64,000 nt of DNA from Halomonas sp. LR3S48 (GCF_025725665.1 NZ_CP107009.1:1-64000), one strand, 5' to 3'; counted from the stretch's first letter, positions 29,315 to 39,008 are shown. Numbers and translations: made by a program. The notes: generated from the letters alone by a model not told the origin.

Positions 29315-29345
29315 GGCGTATCGAGATGAGACGAGAGAGCGAGCA

Positions 29346-30596
29346 ATGACGGAAACGGCAGAGCAGCAGCCGACAATGCAGTTCGAGGTCATCGTGGTGG
29401 GTGGCGGCATGGTGGGGGCCGCTCTGGCGATGCTGCTGGGCCAGGCGGGTGTCGCCGTGGCCCTGCTCGACGCGCGCCCCGAGCCGCTGGACGCCGACGC
29501 GGTGGGCAAAGGCCTGCCGGCGATGCGCGTCAGCGCCCTGACGCCGGTGTCCCAGCGGCTGCTCGAAGGCTTGGGTGCCTGGCCGTGGATGGCGGCACGC
29601 CGGGTGACACCCTATCGCTACATGCAGGTGTGGGACAGCGAAGGCAGCGGCGAGGTGGGCTTCTCGGCGGAACAGGCCGGTGTGCCGATGCTCGGACATA
29701 TCGTCGAGAACGATGTGGTCCTGGCGGCCCTCGAACGGGGGCTGGCCGAAGTTCCCACGGTCTCCGTGCGGCTGGGCGCTCGGGTGATCGGGCTGCACGA
29801 GGGTCCCGCGGGGCGTGAGGTGATGCTCGATGAAGGGCATCGCCTGTCGGCGCCGCTGGTGGTGGCGGCCGACGGCGCGCGTTCGCCGCTGCGCGAGCTG
29901 GCCGGCATCGGCGTGAGCGAGCGGGATACCGGCCACGTGGCCGTGGTAACCACGGTGCGGACCGAGCGCGATCATGGCGGCGTGGCGCGCCAGGTCTTCC
30001 TGGCAACCGGTCCGCTGGCGTTCCTGCCGCTGACGGTGGCGGGCGACGCGCGCTACTGTTCGATCGTCTGGTCGACCACTCCCCGAGAGGCCGAGCGGTT
30101 GACGGCATTGGCCCCTGCGGCGCTGGGCCGTGAACTTGAGTCCGCCTTCGAAGCGCGCCTGGGCGCGGTGGAGGTCGTCGACCGGGCATTGGCAGTGCCG
30201 CTGACCCAGCGGCATGCCGAGCACTACGTTCAGCCGGGTTTCGCCTTGGTGGGCGATGCGGCTCACAGCATCCACCCGCTGGCGGGCCAGGGCGTAAACC
30301 TGGGACTGATGGACGCGGCAGTGCTGGCCGAGGAACTCCTCGCCGCCCGGCGTCGTGGCATCGCCCTGGGCGAACCGCGCATGCTGGAGCGCTATGCGCG
30401 CCGCCGTCGCGGCGACAACGCCGCGATGCTGGCGCTGATGGATGGCTTCCGGCTATTGTTCGGCACCAGCCATCCGGCGGTGACCCTGTTGCGCAACCTG
30501 GGGCTTTCCGGGGTCGACCGGCTCACGCCGGTCAAGCGGCTGCTCATGCAGCAGGCCATCGGTCAGCGCGGAACGTTGCCGAGCTCCTGCCGCTGA
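29346..30596 (+). CDS. ubiI: 2-octaprenylphenol hydroxylase (UbiI)
   Basis: UbiI (VisC) catalyses C5 hydroxylation in ubiquinone synthesis. The 416-residue FAD monooxygenase has FEVIVVGGGMVGAALAMLL, the middle motif VVAADGARSPLRELAGI, and FALVGDAAHSIHPLAGQGVNLGLMDA near the C-terminus. It is paralogous to the adjacent ubiH, sharing fold and motif order. It starts 31 bases after ubiH. A GC hairpin without T-tract (30602-30624) follows before the convergent ctpA. Confidence 0.93.
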   Translation: MTETAEQQPTMQFEVIVVGGGMVGAALAMLLGQAGVAVALLDARPEPLDADAVGKGLPAMRVSALTPVSQRLLEGLGAWPWMAARRVTPYRYMQVWDSEGSGEVGFSAEQAGVPMLGHIVENDVVLAALERGLAEVPTVSVRLGARVIGLHEGPAGREVMLDEGHRLSAPLVVAADGARSPLRELAGIGVSERDTGHVAVVTTVRTERDHGGVARQVFLATGPLAFLPLTVAGDARYCSIVWSTTPREAERLTALAPAALGRELESAFEARLGAVEVVDRALAVPLTQRHAEHYVQPGFALVGDAAHSIHPLAGQGVNLGLMDAAVLAEELLAARRRGIALGEPRMLERYARRRRGDNAAMLALMDGFRLLFGTSHPAVTLLRNLGLSGVDRLTPVKRLLMQQAIGQRGTLPSSCR

Positions 30597-30601
30597 GGCC
30601 A

Positions 30602-30624
30602 CGCTCCGGTACATTGCCGGAGCG
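30602..30624. terminator. Hairpin between convergent ubiI and ctpA
   Basis: The perfect 8-bp stem CGCTCCGG / CCGGAGCG has a 7-base loop and no T-run on either side. It could act as a weak or Rho-assisted bidirectional terminator. Confidence 0.4.
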
Positions 30625-30633
30625 CGGCGCAGT

Positions 30634-31935
30634 TCATCTCTCTCGCCGCTCCAGCACGTTCAATGCCTTGAGCAGGTTGAGCGCCTCGCCGAGCTGGTAG
30701 TCCTCGCGCAATCGGGCGGACGTCTCGCTGGAGGTGCGCGGCTCGCTGCTCGAACGCAGGTGGCCCTCCAGGTCGGCTTCGCGCAGCTGGCGGCTGCCCT
30801 CGGTCACTTCGATCCGGCCGCGTACCACGGTGACGTCGGGCTCGATGCCCAGCGCCTGGATCGAGCGTCCGTTGGGCGTGTAGTAGAGCGCGGTGGTCAG
30901 CTTCAGCCCCTCGCCGTTGCCCAGCGGCAGGACCTGCTGCACCGAGCCCTTGCCGAAGCTCTCGGTGCCCATGATCACCCCGCGGCGCTGGTCCTGCAGC
31001 GCACCGGCAACGATCTCCGCCGCCGAGGCGCTGCCGCCATTGATCAGCACCACCAGCGGCACCTCGGGGGCGACGGTCTCGCGGCTGGCCGAGAAGCGCA
31101 TCTCGGTATCCGGCAGGCGCCCTTCGGTATAGACCACCAGGCCGCTGTCGAGGAAGGCGTCGGCCACGGCCACGGCGGACTGCAGAACGCCGCCGGGATT
31201 GTTGCGCAGGTCGAGGATCAGCCCCTGGAGCGGCCCGTCGCGCTCCATGCGGCGGATGGCATTGTTGACCTGATCGCCGGTGCGATTCTGAAACTGGCTG
31301 ACGCGCAGGTAGCCGTAGCCCGACTCCAATATCTCGCTGCGCACGCTCTCGGTGCGGATGACCTCGCGGGTCAGCGTGACCTCGATGGGGGCATCCTCGC
31401 CGCTACGCTGAAGGGTCAGCTGGATCTCGCTGCCCGCCTCGCCGCGCATCAGGGTGACCGCCTCCTGCAGCGAGAGCCGCTCGGTAGGCGTATCGTCGAT
31501 CGCCAGGATGACGTCCCGTGCCTGCACTCCGGCCCGCGACGCCGGGGTATCATCGATCGGTGTGATGACAGTCAGGCGGCCTTCTTCGAGGCCCACCTCG
31601 ATGCCGATACCGCCGAATTCGCCCTCGGTGGATTCACGCAGGCTCTGGAACTCTTCGCTGTCGAGGTAGGCGGAGTGGGGGTCGAGCTCGCTCAGCATGC
31701 CGCGCATGGCGTTGCGCAGAAGGGTGCTGTCGTCGACCTCCTCCACATAGGCCCGCTTGATGCGTTCGAACACCTCGGCGAAGGTCTGGATGTCCTCCAG
31801 CGGCAGCTCGTCCGCAGTCGGCGTCGCCTGGGCGGCGGCTGGGGGAGCGGCGAGCAGAGCCAGCAATGCCATAGGCAGCAGCGCCGCCAGCAGGCGTCGT
31901 GGTGCGGGCAGTGAACGGGCAGGGCGTGATGGCAT
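30634..31935 (-). CDS. ctpA: S41 family carboxyl-terminal processing protease
   Basis: This is a periplasmic serine protease that trims or degrades envelope proteins. The 433-residue precursor has a signal peptide (about 1-35, ending AAPPAAAQA). A PDZ domain (about 85-165) includes GGIGIEVGLEEGRLTVI and the S41 core follows, with the nucleophile Ser in LINGGSASAAEIVAGAL and the general-base Lys in ESFGKGSVQQV. The ATG at 31935 places the signal peptide at the N-terminus. The gene follows gpmI and envC on the same strand; that trio is conserved in pseudomonads and relatives. Confidence 0.93.
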   Translation of the reverse strand: MPSRPARSLPAPRRLLAALLPMALLALLAAPPAAAQATPTADELPLEDIQTFAEVFERIKRAYVEEVDDSTLLRNAMRGMLSELDPHSAYLDSEEFQSLRESTEGEFGGIGIEVGLEEGRLTVITPIDDTPASRAGVQARDVILAIDDTPTERLSLQEAVTLMRGEAGSEIQLTLQRSGEDAPIEVTLTREVIRTESVRSEILESGYGYLRVSQFQNRTGDQVNNAIRRMERDGPLQGLILDLRNNPGGVLQSAVAVADAFLDSGLVVYTEGRLPDTEMRFSASRETVAPEVPLVVLINGGSASAAEIVAGALQDQRRGVIMGTESFGKGSVQQVLPLGNGEGLKLTTALYYTPNGRSIQALGIEPDVTVVRGRIEVTEGSRQLREADLEGHLRSSSEPRTSSETSARLREDYQLGEALNLLKALNVLERRER

Positions 31936-32009
31936 GCGAACTCCGCTGTTGCGAGGCGAGGCTGTCCAGCATATCCCGTGGTTCGGGGCTTGTGAAATCC
32001 CTCTCATGA

Positions 32010-33161
32010 TCATCTCCGTGCGATCCAGGCCTGGGGGTCGATGGGGTCGCCGTTGCGGCGAACTTCGAAGTAGAGCGCCGGGGTGGCATGGCCGCCACTG
32101 TTGCCTACCGTGCCGATGGTCTCGCCGCGCGAGACGGCCTGGCCTACCGCGACGTCGAACCTCTGCAGGTGAGCATAGAGGGTCATGACGCTGTCGCCGT
32201 GATCGATGATCAACAGGTTGCCGAAGCCGCGCATCCAGTCGGCGAAGACCACCCGGCCGGCGTGCACCGACTCGACTGGCGTGCCCTCCCGGGCTTCGAT
32301 CAGGATGCCGTTGTAGTGCACCCCGTCGTCACGGCGATAGCTCGAGGCGAGGTTGCCCTGTACCGGCCAGGGCAGGTCGCCGCGGGTGCGTTCGATGGCC
32401 GTGGAGGGGGGCGGGCGTTCCAGCCGGGCGAGCTCCTCGCGCACGCGCTCGAGCATTTGCTCCGCTTCGTTGCGATCGCGGTCGAGACGCTCCAGGCGCG
32501 ACTGCTCGTCGCTGTAGCGTGCGTCCAGCTCCGCCACCAGGCGCTCGCGCTCGGCCACGCGTTCGGCGAGCTCGGCGCTGCGCTCGGCCAATTCGTCGGC
32601 CAGGCCATCGAGCCGTTCGCCACGGACCCGCAGTTCGCGGCGGTTCCCCGCCAGTTCGGTATCGAGACGAGCGATTTCGTCGAGCCGCTCGTTGCGTGCC
32701 CGGGCCAGGCGGTTGAGGTAGGTCTGCAGCCGGTCGAGCCGGGCCGGGTCGTCCTGGTTGAGCAACAGTTTGAGCTGTGGGGTGAGCCCCAGGCGGTAGA
32801 GTGCGTCCAGCTGCACGTTGAGCATCTCGACCTGCTCGGCGCGCTCGGCCTGCAACGCATCGCGGACGGATTCGAGCGCGGCAGTCTCATCGGCGAGACG
32901 GCGGCGTTCGGCCTGGATTTCGTCCAGCCGGCGATGGGTCGCGGCCAGGGCGGTTTCCACCTCGCGCAGCTCGCGGCTGGCCTCGTCCTGGGCCTGCCGC
33001 GTCTGGCCGAGGCGCCGGTTGACCGCCTGGATTTCGCTGCCGATGGCGTCGAGGCGCTCGCGGGCCTCGCGTTCGCTGGGCTGGGCGCATGCCGGGCCCG
33101 ACAGCATGACCAGGGCCACCAGCACGGCACCGAGGGCATGGCACTGCCGGATTCGCGTCAT
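32010..33161 (-). CDS. envC: Murein hydrolase activator EnvC
   Basis: EnvC activates the amidases AmiA/AmiB at the division site. The 383-residue precursor has a signal peptide (about 1-26, cleaved near ACAQ), a very long coiled coil (about 28-250), and a C-terminal LytM/M23 domain (about 265-380). The domain is degenerate: the metal-binding HxxxD segment is replaced in GVHYNGILIEA, and the later HxH is YEVR-like in ALYFEVRRNG. That loss fits EnvC, which is an activator rather than a peptidase. It lies between gpmI and ctpA, as in relatives. Confidence 0.92.
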   Translation of the reverse strand: MTRIRQCHALGAVLVALVMLSGPACAQPSEREARERLDAIGSEIQAVNRRLGQTRQAQDEASRELREVETALAATHRRLDEIQAERRRLADETAALESVRDALQAERAEQVEMLNVQLDALYRLGLTPQLKLLLNQDDPARLDRLQTYLNRLARARNERLDEIARLDTELAGNRRELRVRGERLDGLADELAERSAELAERVAERERLVAELDARYSDEQSRLERLDRDRNEAEQMLERVREELARLERPPPSTAIERTRGDLPWPVQGNLASSYRRDDGVHYNGILIEAREGTPVESVHAGRVVFADWMRGFGNLLIIDHGDSVMTLYAHLQRFDVAVGQAVSRGETIGTVGNSGGHATPALYFEVRRNGDPIDPQAWIARR

Positions 33162-33183
33162 GGCAGGCTGGGCTCGCGCTCGA

Positions 33184-34752
33184 TCATGCCGGCTCGATCA
33201 GCACCCGGCCGGTCATCTCCTCGGGGATCGGCTGGCCCATCATGCTCAGCAGGGTCGGGGCGATGTCGCACAGGCGCCCATCGTCGAGCAGCTTGACGGA
33301 TTGCGGGCCGACGTAGATCAGCGGCACCTCGAAGGTGGTGTGGGCGGTCTGGGTCACGCCGGTATCGGGATTGACCATCTGCTCGGCATTGCCGTGGTCG
33401 GCGGTGACCAGGCAGGCGCCACCGGCGCGCTCGATCGCCTCCACCACACGGCCGACGCAAGTATCCACCGTCTCGATGGCCTTGACCGCGGCATCGAAGT
33501 CGCCGGTGTGGCCGACCATGTCGCCGTTGGCGTAGTTGCACACGATCAGGTCGTAATGGCCGGAATCGATCGCCTCGACCAGGCGGTCGGTCACTTCCCC
33601 GGCGCTCATTTCCGGCTTCTCGTCGTAGGTCTTGACGTCCTGGGGGGAGGGTATCAGCACACGGGTCTCGCCCTCGAACTCGGTCTCGCGACCGCCGGAG
33701 AAGAAGAAGGTGACGTGGGCGTACTTCTCGGTCTCGGCAATGCGCAGTTGGGTCAGGCCGCGTTGCTCCATCACCTCGCCCAGGGTGTTGTGCAGGTCCG
33801 CCGGCGGGAAGGCGGCCGGGGCAGGAATATCGGCGGCGTACTGGGTCAGGGTGACCAGGCTGCCACCGGCAAGGGCTGGGCGGGCGCGGCGCGAGAAACC
33901 ACTGAAGCCGTCTTCGACGAAGGCACGAGTCAGTTCGCGGGCGCGGTCGGCGCGGAAGTTCATGAAAATGGCGGCATCGCCGTCGGCGATGCATGCAGGG
34001 CCTTCACCGTCGCGGATGACGGTGGCGGAGACGAATTCGTCGTTCTCGCCGCGCTCGTAGGCGGCGCGCAGGCCCTGTTCGGCGCTGGAGGCCTCGAACT
34101 CACCGATGCCTTCGGTGAGCAGCCGATAGGCCTTCTCGACGCGGTCCCAGCGGTTGTCACGGTCCATGGCGAAGTAGCGGCCGATGATCGTGGCGACGAA
34201 GCCGTTGTCGGCGCCGACCAGTTCGGCGAGCCGGGCGTTGGTGCGCTCGATGGAGGCCAGGGCGCTGCGCGGCGCCGTATCGCGGCCGTCGAGGAAGCCG
34301 TGCACGTAGACGCGTTGGGCGCCGCGGCGGGCGGCAAGTTCGGCCATGGCCAGGATGTGATCCTCATGGCTGTGCACGCCACCGGGCGAGAGCAGGCCGA
34401 GCAGGTGCACGGCGCGGCCTGCGGCCACGGCGGCGTCGATGGCATCGGTCAGCGCGGCGATGACGTCGAGGTCGCCGTCCTCGATCGCCTTGGAGATTCG
34501 CGTGAGTTCCTGGTAGACGACTCGGCCGGCACCCAGATTCATGTGTCCGACCTCGGAGTTACCCATCTGCCCCTCGGGCAGGCCCACGTACTTGCCGTCG
34601 GTATGCAGCAGGGCATGGGGGCGCTCCTGCCACAGGCGATCCATGTTCGGCGTGCGTGCCGCGGCCACGGCATTGTCGGTGGGGTCGGGGTTGTGGCCGT
34701 AGCCATCGAGGATGATCAGCGCAACGGGGCGTGGGGCGGTCTGGGTCGTCAT
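33184..34752 (-). CDS. gpmI: 2,3-bisphosphoglycerate-independent phosphoglycerate mutase
   Basis: GpmI interconverts 3- and 2-phosphoglycerate in glycolysis and gluconeogenesis using two manganese ions. The 522-residue protein has the metal-binding [12 protein letters not shown] at the start, the phosphoserine nucleophile in [14 protein letters not shown], and HSHEDHI and HGFLDGRDT in the transferase domain. The closing metal-binding segments are [12 protein letters not shown] and [11 protein letters not shown]. It is a single full-length copy. Divergent from the rhodanese gene across a 322-base promoter region. Confidence 0.97.
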   Translation of the reverse strand: MTTQTAPRPVALIILDGYGHNPDPTDNAVAAARTPNMDRLWQERPHALLHTDGKYVGLPEGQMGNSEVGHMNLGAGRVVYQELTRISKAIEDGDLDVIAALTDAIDAAVAAGRAVHLLGLLSPGGVHSHEDHILAMAELAARRGAQRVYVHGFLDGRDTAPRSALASIERTNARLAELVGADNGFVATIIGRYFAMDRDNRWDRVEKAYRLLTEGIGEFEASSAEQGLRAAYERGENDEFVSATVIRDGEGPACIADGDAAIFMNFRADRARELTRAFVEDGFSGFSRRARPALAGGSLVTLTQYAADIPAPAAFPPADLHNTLGEVMEQRGLTQLRIAETEKYAHVTFFFSGGRETEFEGETRVLIPSPQDVKTYDEKPEMSAGEVTDRLVEAIDSGHYDLIVCNYANGDMVGHTGDFDAAVKAIETVDTCVGRVVEAIERAGGACLVTADHGNAEQMVNPDTGVTQTAHTTFEVPLIYVGPQSVKLLDDGRLCDIAPTLLSMMGQPIPEEMTGRVLIEPA

Positions 34753-35074
34753 GGGGGATGTGGGCCTCTTGAACGTGGTGGGCGCGACGTCGGGCCGTCC
34801 GGGAGGCTGTCCGCCCCTGCCTGGCTTGCTGGCGATGACGAGGGGCGGGGCTCCTGTCGACGCCGGGCCGTTCGAGACAGCCTCCTGGACGACGGGGGTC
34901 GCGACTTGAGTCGGCTTGCGGCATCATAACGCACGGCCAGGCGAGCGTCATGGTCCCGGCCCATTGGCGACGGGTCATGCCGCGGGGTGCGCCCCATGGT
35001 GTATACTCTCGCCTTTCGGGTGCCCAACCCTCCCGTTATCCTCGCTATTTCCGAAACAAGAGTGTGCCGGATCC
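34753..35074. promoter_or_regulatory. Divergent promoter region between gpmI and the rhodanese gene
   Basis: A 322-base gene-free stretch. For gpmI the minus strand holds ATGACG (34951-34946) 17 bases from TATGAT (34928-34923), a fair sigma-70 promoter. For the rhodanese/secB side TATACT lies at 35002-35007 without a recognisable -35. I see no further conserved element or hidden gene; the rest is GC-rich and unstructured by eye. Confidence 0.5.
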
Positions 35075-35497
35075 ATGATCGACCAGCTGTTCGAATTCGT
35101 GCAGAACCACCCGCTCCTGGTGGGCGCCTTCCTCGTGGTGCTGACCGCCTGGATCGCCTACGAGGTCCGCAACAGCGCCTCCAGCGGCGTATCGTCCAGT
35201 CAAGCGACCCAGTTGATCAACCGCGAGGACGCGGTGATCGTGGACACCCGCGAAGCGGGCGACTTCAAGGCTGGCCATATCGCCGGCGCGCGCAACATTC
35301 CGCAGAGCCGCATCGAGGAACGCCTCGGCGAACTCGAGAAGGTCAAGGACAAGCCGATCGTCGTGGTCTGCAAGAGCGGCCAGGCGTCCGGTATCACCGT
35401 GGCCAAGCTGGTCAAGGCCGGCTTCTCGCGGGTCTACAAGCTCAAGGGCGGCATGATGCAGTGGCAGGCCGACGGCCTGCCGGTGGTCAAGAAATAG
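35075..35497 (+). CDS. Membrane-anchored rhodanese-like protein (YibN-type)
   Basis: The 140-residue protein has one N-terminal transmembrane helix (about 15-32, HPLLVGAFLVVLTAWIAYEV) and a cytoplasmic rhodanese domain. Its active-site loop carries the catalytic Cys in VVVCKSGQASG, and FKAGHIAGARNIP is a rhodanese hallmark. It corresponds to YibN of E. coli, which also sits beside secB and gpmI. It probably transfers sulfur or acts with the secretion machinery at the membrane; the substrate is unknown. The start at 35075 was chosen because it places the helix at the N-terminus; the longer frame runs into the promoter. Confidence 0.88.
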   Translation: MIDQLFEFVQNHPLLVGAFLVVLTAWIAYEVRNSASSGVSSSQATQLINREDAVIVDTREAGDFKAGHIAGARNIPQSRIEERLGELEKVKDKPIVVVCKSGQASGITVAKLVKAGFSRVYKLKGGMMQWQADGLPVVKK

Positions 35498-35536
35498 CCA
35501 ACACACAAGACGCAAGCACGCAAAAGGAACCTTTCC

Positions 35537-36064
35537 ATGGCCGAAGAGAACAGCCAGAACGCTGCCGGCGGCAACCAGGCCGCTGCGGATCAGCCGAACA
35601 GGCAGCAGCTCCAGTTCGCCGTTCAGCGCATCTACGTCAAGGACATCTCCTTCGAGGCGCCGAACTCGCCGGCGGTTTTCCAACAGCCGTTCAAGCCCAA
35701 GGTCAGCCTGGACCTGAATACCAGTAGCAGCAAGGTCGGTGAAGAGCTCTACGAGGTAGTGATCAAGGTCACCGCTCAGGTTCGTCACAGTGAGGAGGGC
35801 ACCACCTCCTTCCTGGCCGAGATCGAGCAGGCAGGCCTGTTTCGCATCAGCGGTATCGAGGGCGCACAGCTCGAGCACACCCTGGGCGCCTTCTGCCCCA
35901 ACGTGCTGTTCCCCTATGCCCGCGAGTGCGTCGACAACCTGGTGAATCGTGGCGGCTTCCCGCCCCTGATGCTGGCGCCGGTCAACTTCGAGGCGATCTT
36001 CGCCCAGAAGAAGAAGCGCGAGGCCGAACAGGCCCAGCAGCAGGGCGAGCAGTCCACCCAGTAA
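35537..36064 (+). CDS. secB: Protein-export chaperone SecB
   Basis: SecB keeps preproteins unfolded and delivers them to SecA. The 175-residue protein has a Gln/Asn/Ala-rich N-terminal extension (about 1-25), then [22 protein letters not shown]. The SecA-binding [32 protein letters not shown] follows, and a charged Gln-rich tail closes the protein. It lies downstream of the rhodanese gene; the grxC gene often found between them is absent. An AAAGGAA Shine-Dalgarno precedes the ATG. Confidence 0.97.
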   Translation: MAEENSQNAAGGNQAAADQPNRQQLQFAVQRIYVKDISFEAPNSPAVFQQPFKPKVSLDLNTSSSKVGEELYEVVIKVTAQVRHSEEGTTSFLAEIEQAGLFRISGIEGAQLEHTLGAFCPNVLFPYARECVDNLVNRGGFPPLMLAPVNFEAIFAQKKKREAEQAQQQGEQSTQ

Positions 36065-36074
36065 GGCACGAGCC

Positions 36075-36806
36075 GTGTCATTGGGCCCACGTATTCACGT
36101 CGCCGCCGACTTCGCCGTCGGCGGCGACGTCGTTCTGCCCGAGGGACCGGCGCGCCACGTAGCCAGGGTATTGCGCCTGGGCGAAGGTGCGCCGCTGCGG
36201 CTGTTCGACGGTGCCGGCCACGAGGCCAGGGCGTTACTCGTCGAGGCGAGCCGCAAGCGGGTGGTGGCGCGCATCGAGGCCATCGAGGCGGGGCGTGGCG
36301 AGTCACCCTTGTCGGTGCACCTGGGCCAGGCGATCTCCAAGGGCGACCGCATGGACTACGCCATCCAGAAGGCCGTCGAGCTCGGTGTCGCCGCCATCAC
36401 GCCGCTCTATACCGAGCACGGCGACGTGCGCCTCAAGGGCGAGCGCGAGGAGAAGAAGCTCACCCACTGGCAGGCGGTGGCCGCGAGCGCCTGCGAGCAG
36501 TGTGGGCGCGCCGTGGTGCCCGTCGTTCATCCACCCATCGCCTTGCACGAATGGTTGAGAGAGCGCAGCGAGACGTTGCGCCTAGTGCTACATCCCGGTA
36601 GCTCGGGCGCGCTGGAGCATAGCGACACACCTGCCTCCGTCGCCCTGCTGATCGGCCCCGAAGGGGGGCTCTCCGACAGCGAAGTCGAGGCCGCGTTGGC
36701 CTGCGATTTTTCACCTCTTTCCCTCGGCCCGCGCATCCTGCGCACCGAGACCGCTCCGGTGGTGGCGCTGTCGCTGATGCAGTATCGCTTCGGGGACCTG
36801 GGCTGA
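36075..36806 (+). CDS. rsmE: 16S rRNA (uracil-1498-N3)-methyltransferase
   Basis: RsmE methylates U1498 of 16S rRNA with S-adenosylmethionine. The 243-residue SPOUT-class protein has an N-terminal PUA-like domain (HHVARVLRLGEG-type segment at about 28) and the knotted C-terminal domain with IQKAVELGVAAITPLYTEH. The cofactor-binding LIGPEGGLSDSEVEAA and LSLGPRILRTETAPVVAL follow. The start is a GTG, 10 bases after the secB stop. It is the last housekeeping gene before the sugar-acid cluster. Confidence 0.95.
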   Translation: MSLGPRIHVAADFAVGGDVVLPEGPARHVARVLRLGEGAPLRLFDGAGHEARALLVEASRKRVVARIEAIEAGRGESPLSVHLGQAISKGDRMDYAIQKAVELGVAAITPLYTEHGDVRLKGEREEKKLTHWQAVAASACEQCGRAVVPVVHPPIALHEWLRERSETLRLVLHPGSSGALEHSDTPASVALLIGPEGGLSDSEVEAALACDFSPLSLGPRILRTETAPVVALSLMQYRFGDLG

Positions 36807-36861
36807 ACGCTCGGATCGCCCGCAGCATGCCGCAACGCTAATTTCGAATCAAAAAGCCTTC

Positions 36862-36875
36862 TAGACTTTGGTCTA
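36862..36875. promoter_or_regulatory. TAGAC-N4-GTCTA inverted repeat upstream of kdgD copy 1
   Basis: The perfect 5-bp arms lie about 17 bases upstream of the predicted -35. A matching element, TAGTC-N5-GACTA, lies in the equivalent place upstream of kdgD copy 2 (45483-45497). Occurrence before both operons suggests a regulator site. Confidence 0.45.
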
Positions 36876-36892
36876 CTTTCGCGTGCTCCGCC

Positions 36893-36920
36893 TTGCAGGA
36901 GAGGGAGTCGTTCATTAACT
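36893..36920 (+). promoter_or_regulatory. Putative promoter of the first aldarate operon
   Basis: TTGCAG (36893-36898) and TTAACT (36915-36920) are 16 bases apart. The match to consensus is modest, but the same arrangement (TTGCAA, 17, TAATTT) precedes the second operon, with the shared operator at the same distance downstream. Confidence 0.5.
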
Positions 36921-36925
36921 TGTGT

Positions 36926-36944
36926 GTTGTATGATGTATGACAA
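36926..36944. promoter_or_regulatory. Shared operator, copy 1
   Basis: The 19-mer GTTGTATGATGTATGACAA is present identically at 45540-45558 in front of the second operon and, as far as I can see, nowhere else in the window. It has TTGT/ACAA inverted ends and an internal GTATGA repeat, compatible with binding of a dimeric GntR/FCD regulator such as the one encoded at 52392-53159. It would cover the transcription start, a repressor position. Confidence 0.7.
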
Positions 36945-37008
36945 AGAGCCGATCGGCTGACGACGGGCTCAGGCCAGCGATGCGGGCTAAATCGAAGAGG
37001 AAGCGTTC

Positions 37009-37926
37009 GTGAAATTTTCCAGAGCAGCAGTGGTGAATGCCGTAGGGGATGGGTTGTTGTCGTTCCCCATTACCGACTTCGATAAGGAGGGGCGGTTCGA
37101 TGCCGAAAGTTACCGTCGTCGTCTGGAGTGGTTCATCAGCCACGATATCTCGGCCGTGTTCGTCGCCGGCGGCACGGGTGAATTCTTCAACCTCACGCTC
37201 GACGAGTACCGCGATGTGGTTCGTGTGGCCGTAGAAACCGTCGCCGGCAGGCTCCCGGTCATCGCCAGCTCGGGCCTGAGCGTTACCAGCGGCAAGGCCT
37301 TTGCCAAGGCCGCCGAGGAGGCGGGGGCCGACGGTATCCTGCTGATGCCGCCCTACCTGACCGAGTGCCCGCAGGAAGGGCTGGTCGAATACGCTCGGCA
37401 GATCTGCGATGCGACGCCGCTGAATGTCATCTACTACAACCGCGGCAACGGCATCCTCGATGCCGACTCGGTCCAGGCGCTGGCGGACCGGTGCCCCAAT
37501 CTGATCGGCCTGAAGGACGGCAAGGGCGATATCCAGCTGCTCAACAAGATCGTCAAGACGGTAGGGGATCGCCTGGTCTATATCGGTGGCGTGCCCACCG
37601 CGGAGATCTTTGCCGAGGCCTACCTCTCCATCGGCGTGAACACCTATTCCTCGGCCGTGTTCAATTTCGTGCCGGACATGGCGGTCAGGTTCTACAAGGA
37701 GTTGCGTCAGGGGAACCGAGAGGTGGTGAAGCAGATCACCAACGACTTCTTCATTCCCTTCGTCGATCTCAGGGACAGAAAAGCGGGCTATGCCGTCAGC
37801 TTGATCAAGGCGGGTGCCGAGATCATCGGACGTCCGGCCGGGAGCGTGCGAGCGCCGCTGGCCATGCCCACTTCCGAGGAGCTTCAGCAGCTCGAGAAGC
37901 TGGTGGGGATCGCCAAGCAACTATAA
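37009..37926 (+). CDS. kdgD: 5-dehydro-4-deoxyglucarate dehydratase, copy 1
   Basis: KdgD decarboxylates and dehydrates 5-dehydro-4-deoxyglucarate to 2-oxoglutarate semialdehyde. The 305-residue protein is in the DHDPS/NAL aldolase family, with VFVAGGTGEFFNL for substrate binding, IYYNRGNG with the catalytic Tyr, and IGLKDGKGD with the Schiff-base Lys. It starts at a GTG with GAGG upstream. Its 3' two-thirds are almost identical to copy 2 at 45641. Copy 1 leads an operon with a TctCBA transporter, garD and two gudD genes. Confidence 0.93.
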   Translation: MKFSRAAVVNAVGDGLLSFPITDFDKEGRFDAESYRRRLEWFISHDISAVFVAGGTGEFFNLTLDEYRDVVRVAVETVAGRLPVIASSGLSVTSGKAFAKAAEEAGADGILLMPPYLTECPQEGLVEYARQICDATPLNVIYYNRGNGILDADSVQALADRCPNLIGLKDGKGDIQLLNKIVKTVGDRLVYIGGVPTAEIFAEAYLSIGVNTYSSAVFNFVPDMAVRFYKELRQGNREVVKQITNDFFIPFVDLRDRKAGYAVSLIKAGAEIIGRPAGSVRAPLAMPTSEELQQLEKLVGIAKQL

Positions 37927-37952
37927 ATCGACAATAGCAACGAGGTGAAAGC

Positions 37953-39008
37953 ATGACTGTATCCAAGAAGACCCTGGCAACGTTCGGCTCCGCCGTCGCC
38001 CTGGTGTCCATGACCCTCGGCGCTGGCGCCGCCATGGCCCAGGAAGGCGAGCTGCGCGGCAATATTCGTGTCGTCATTGGTTCCACCTCGACCGGGGCGG
38101 ACACCTATCAGAACTCCAGCATCGTGACCGATGCGCTTGCAGAAAAGCTAGGCCTGAACATGAAGGTCGATGCGGTTGGGGCCAGTTCGGCGTTCCGTAC
38201 TCTGGACCGAGATTCGCGCGGCAACACGCTGATGATTTTCCACGACTACGCCTATTTGGGTTACCTGTACGGTGTGGAGGGCTTCAGCGATATCTTCGAG
38301 AAGTACACCATCGGGCCGACCGTGTCGATCAATCCGGGCAACGCCTATCTGGTGCCCAAGGACTCGCCCTACGAGACGCTTGACGACATCATCGCTGCCG
38401 TCGGCAACGGCGAGACCGTGCGCGTGGCGATCCAGCCGGGCGGCGTCTCCGAGATCGGTTTCAGCGCCCTGAAGAACGCCATCGCCATCGAGCACCCGGG
38501 GCAGGAAGACAATCTGGTCGCGGTGAACACCGGCTCCCAGTCGGACAAGAACCAGCAGCTCTTCGACGATCAGGTCGACGTGATCAATGGCTCCGTGCAG
38601 GCCAACGAACAGTATACCCGCCTGCCGGAGGACGATCAGAAGGCCATGCGCTTCGTCTGGCTCACCGCCAGCCAGGACACCATCGAGCAGGCACCGGAAG
38701 AAGGGCTGGGGCAGACCACCCGCGAGCAACTGCTGGAGTACGTCGAGCCCAACGTCAACGTCACCATGGGCGACGACGAGAACTTTACCTTCGATAAGGA
38801 GTTTTTCTTTATTTACAACAAGGATATGGACCCGGGCATCGTCGCACAGATCGACGAGGCGCTGGCCGAGATCTATGAGGAAGGTGAGATCCAGGAGACC
38901 CTGAGGGCTTCCTTCTTTACTCCAAACTTCCGGCCCTCCGGCGAGGCGTCCGAGCACCTCCAGGAGAAGATGGCTCGCTACCAAGAGATCATCGACAACA
39001 TCAAGTAA
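37953..39008 (+). CDS. Tripartite tricarboxylate transporter substrate-binding protein (TctC family)
   Basis: This is a periplasmic binding protein of the TctCBA type. The 351-residue precursor has a signal peptide (about 1-29, AAMAQ end). The Bug-fold opening VVIGSTSTGADTYQNSSIV matches the carboxylate-binding loop, and the GGVSEIGFSAL region follows. From the operon, the ligand is probably galactarate, glucarate or a related diacid; that is inference. A GAGGTG Shine-Dalgarno precedes the ATG. A hairpin in the gap to tctB may keep this subunit in excess over the membrane parts. Confidence 0.85.
   Translation: MTVSKKTLATFGSAVALVSMTLGAGAAMAQEGELRGNIRVVIGSTSTGADTYQNSSIVTDALAEKLGLNMKVDAVGASSAFRTLDRDSRGNTLMIFHDYAYLGYLYGVEGFSDIFEKYTIGPTVSINPGNAYLVPKDSPYETLDDIIAAVGNGETVRVAIQPGGVSEIGFSALKNAIAIEHPGQEDNLVAVNTGSQSDKNQQLFDDQVDVINGSVQANEQYTRLPEDDQKAMRFVWLTASQDTIEQAPEEGLGQTTREQLLEYVEPNVNVTMGDDENFTFDKEFFFIYNKDMDPGIVAQIDEALAEIYEEGEIQETLRASFFTPNFRPSGEASEHLQEKMARYQEIIDNIK

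Noticed and set aside
32818..34929. 703-codon plus-strand frame opposite gpmI and envC
   Set aside because: Both minus-strand genes are certain; the frame has no domain and crosses a gene boundary.
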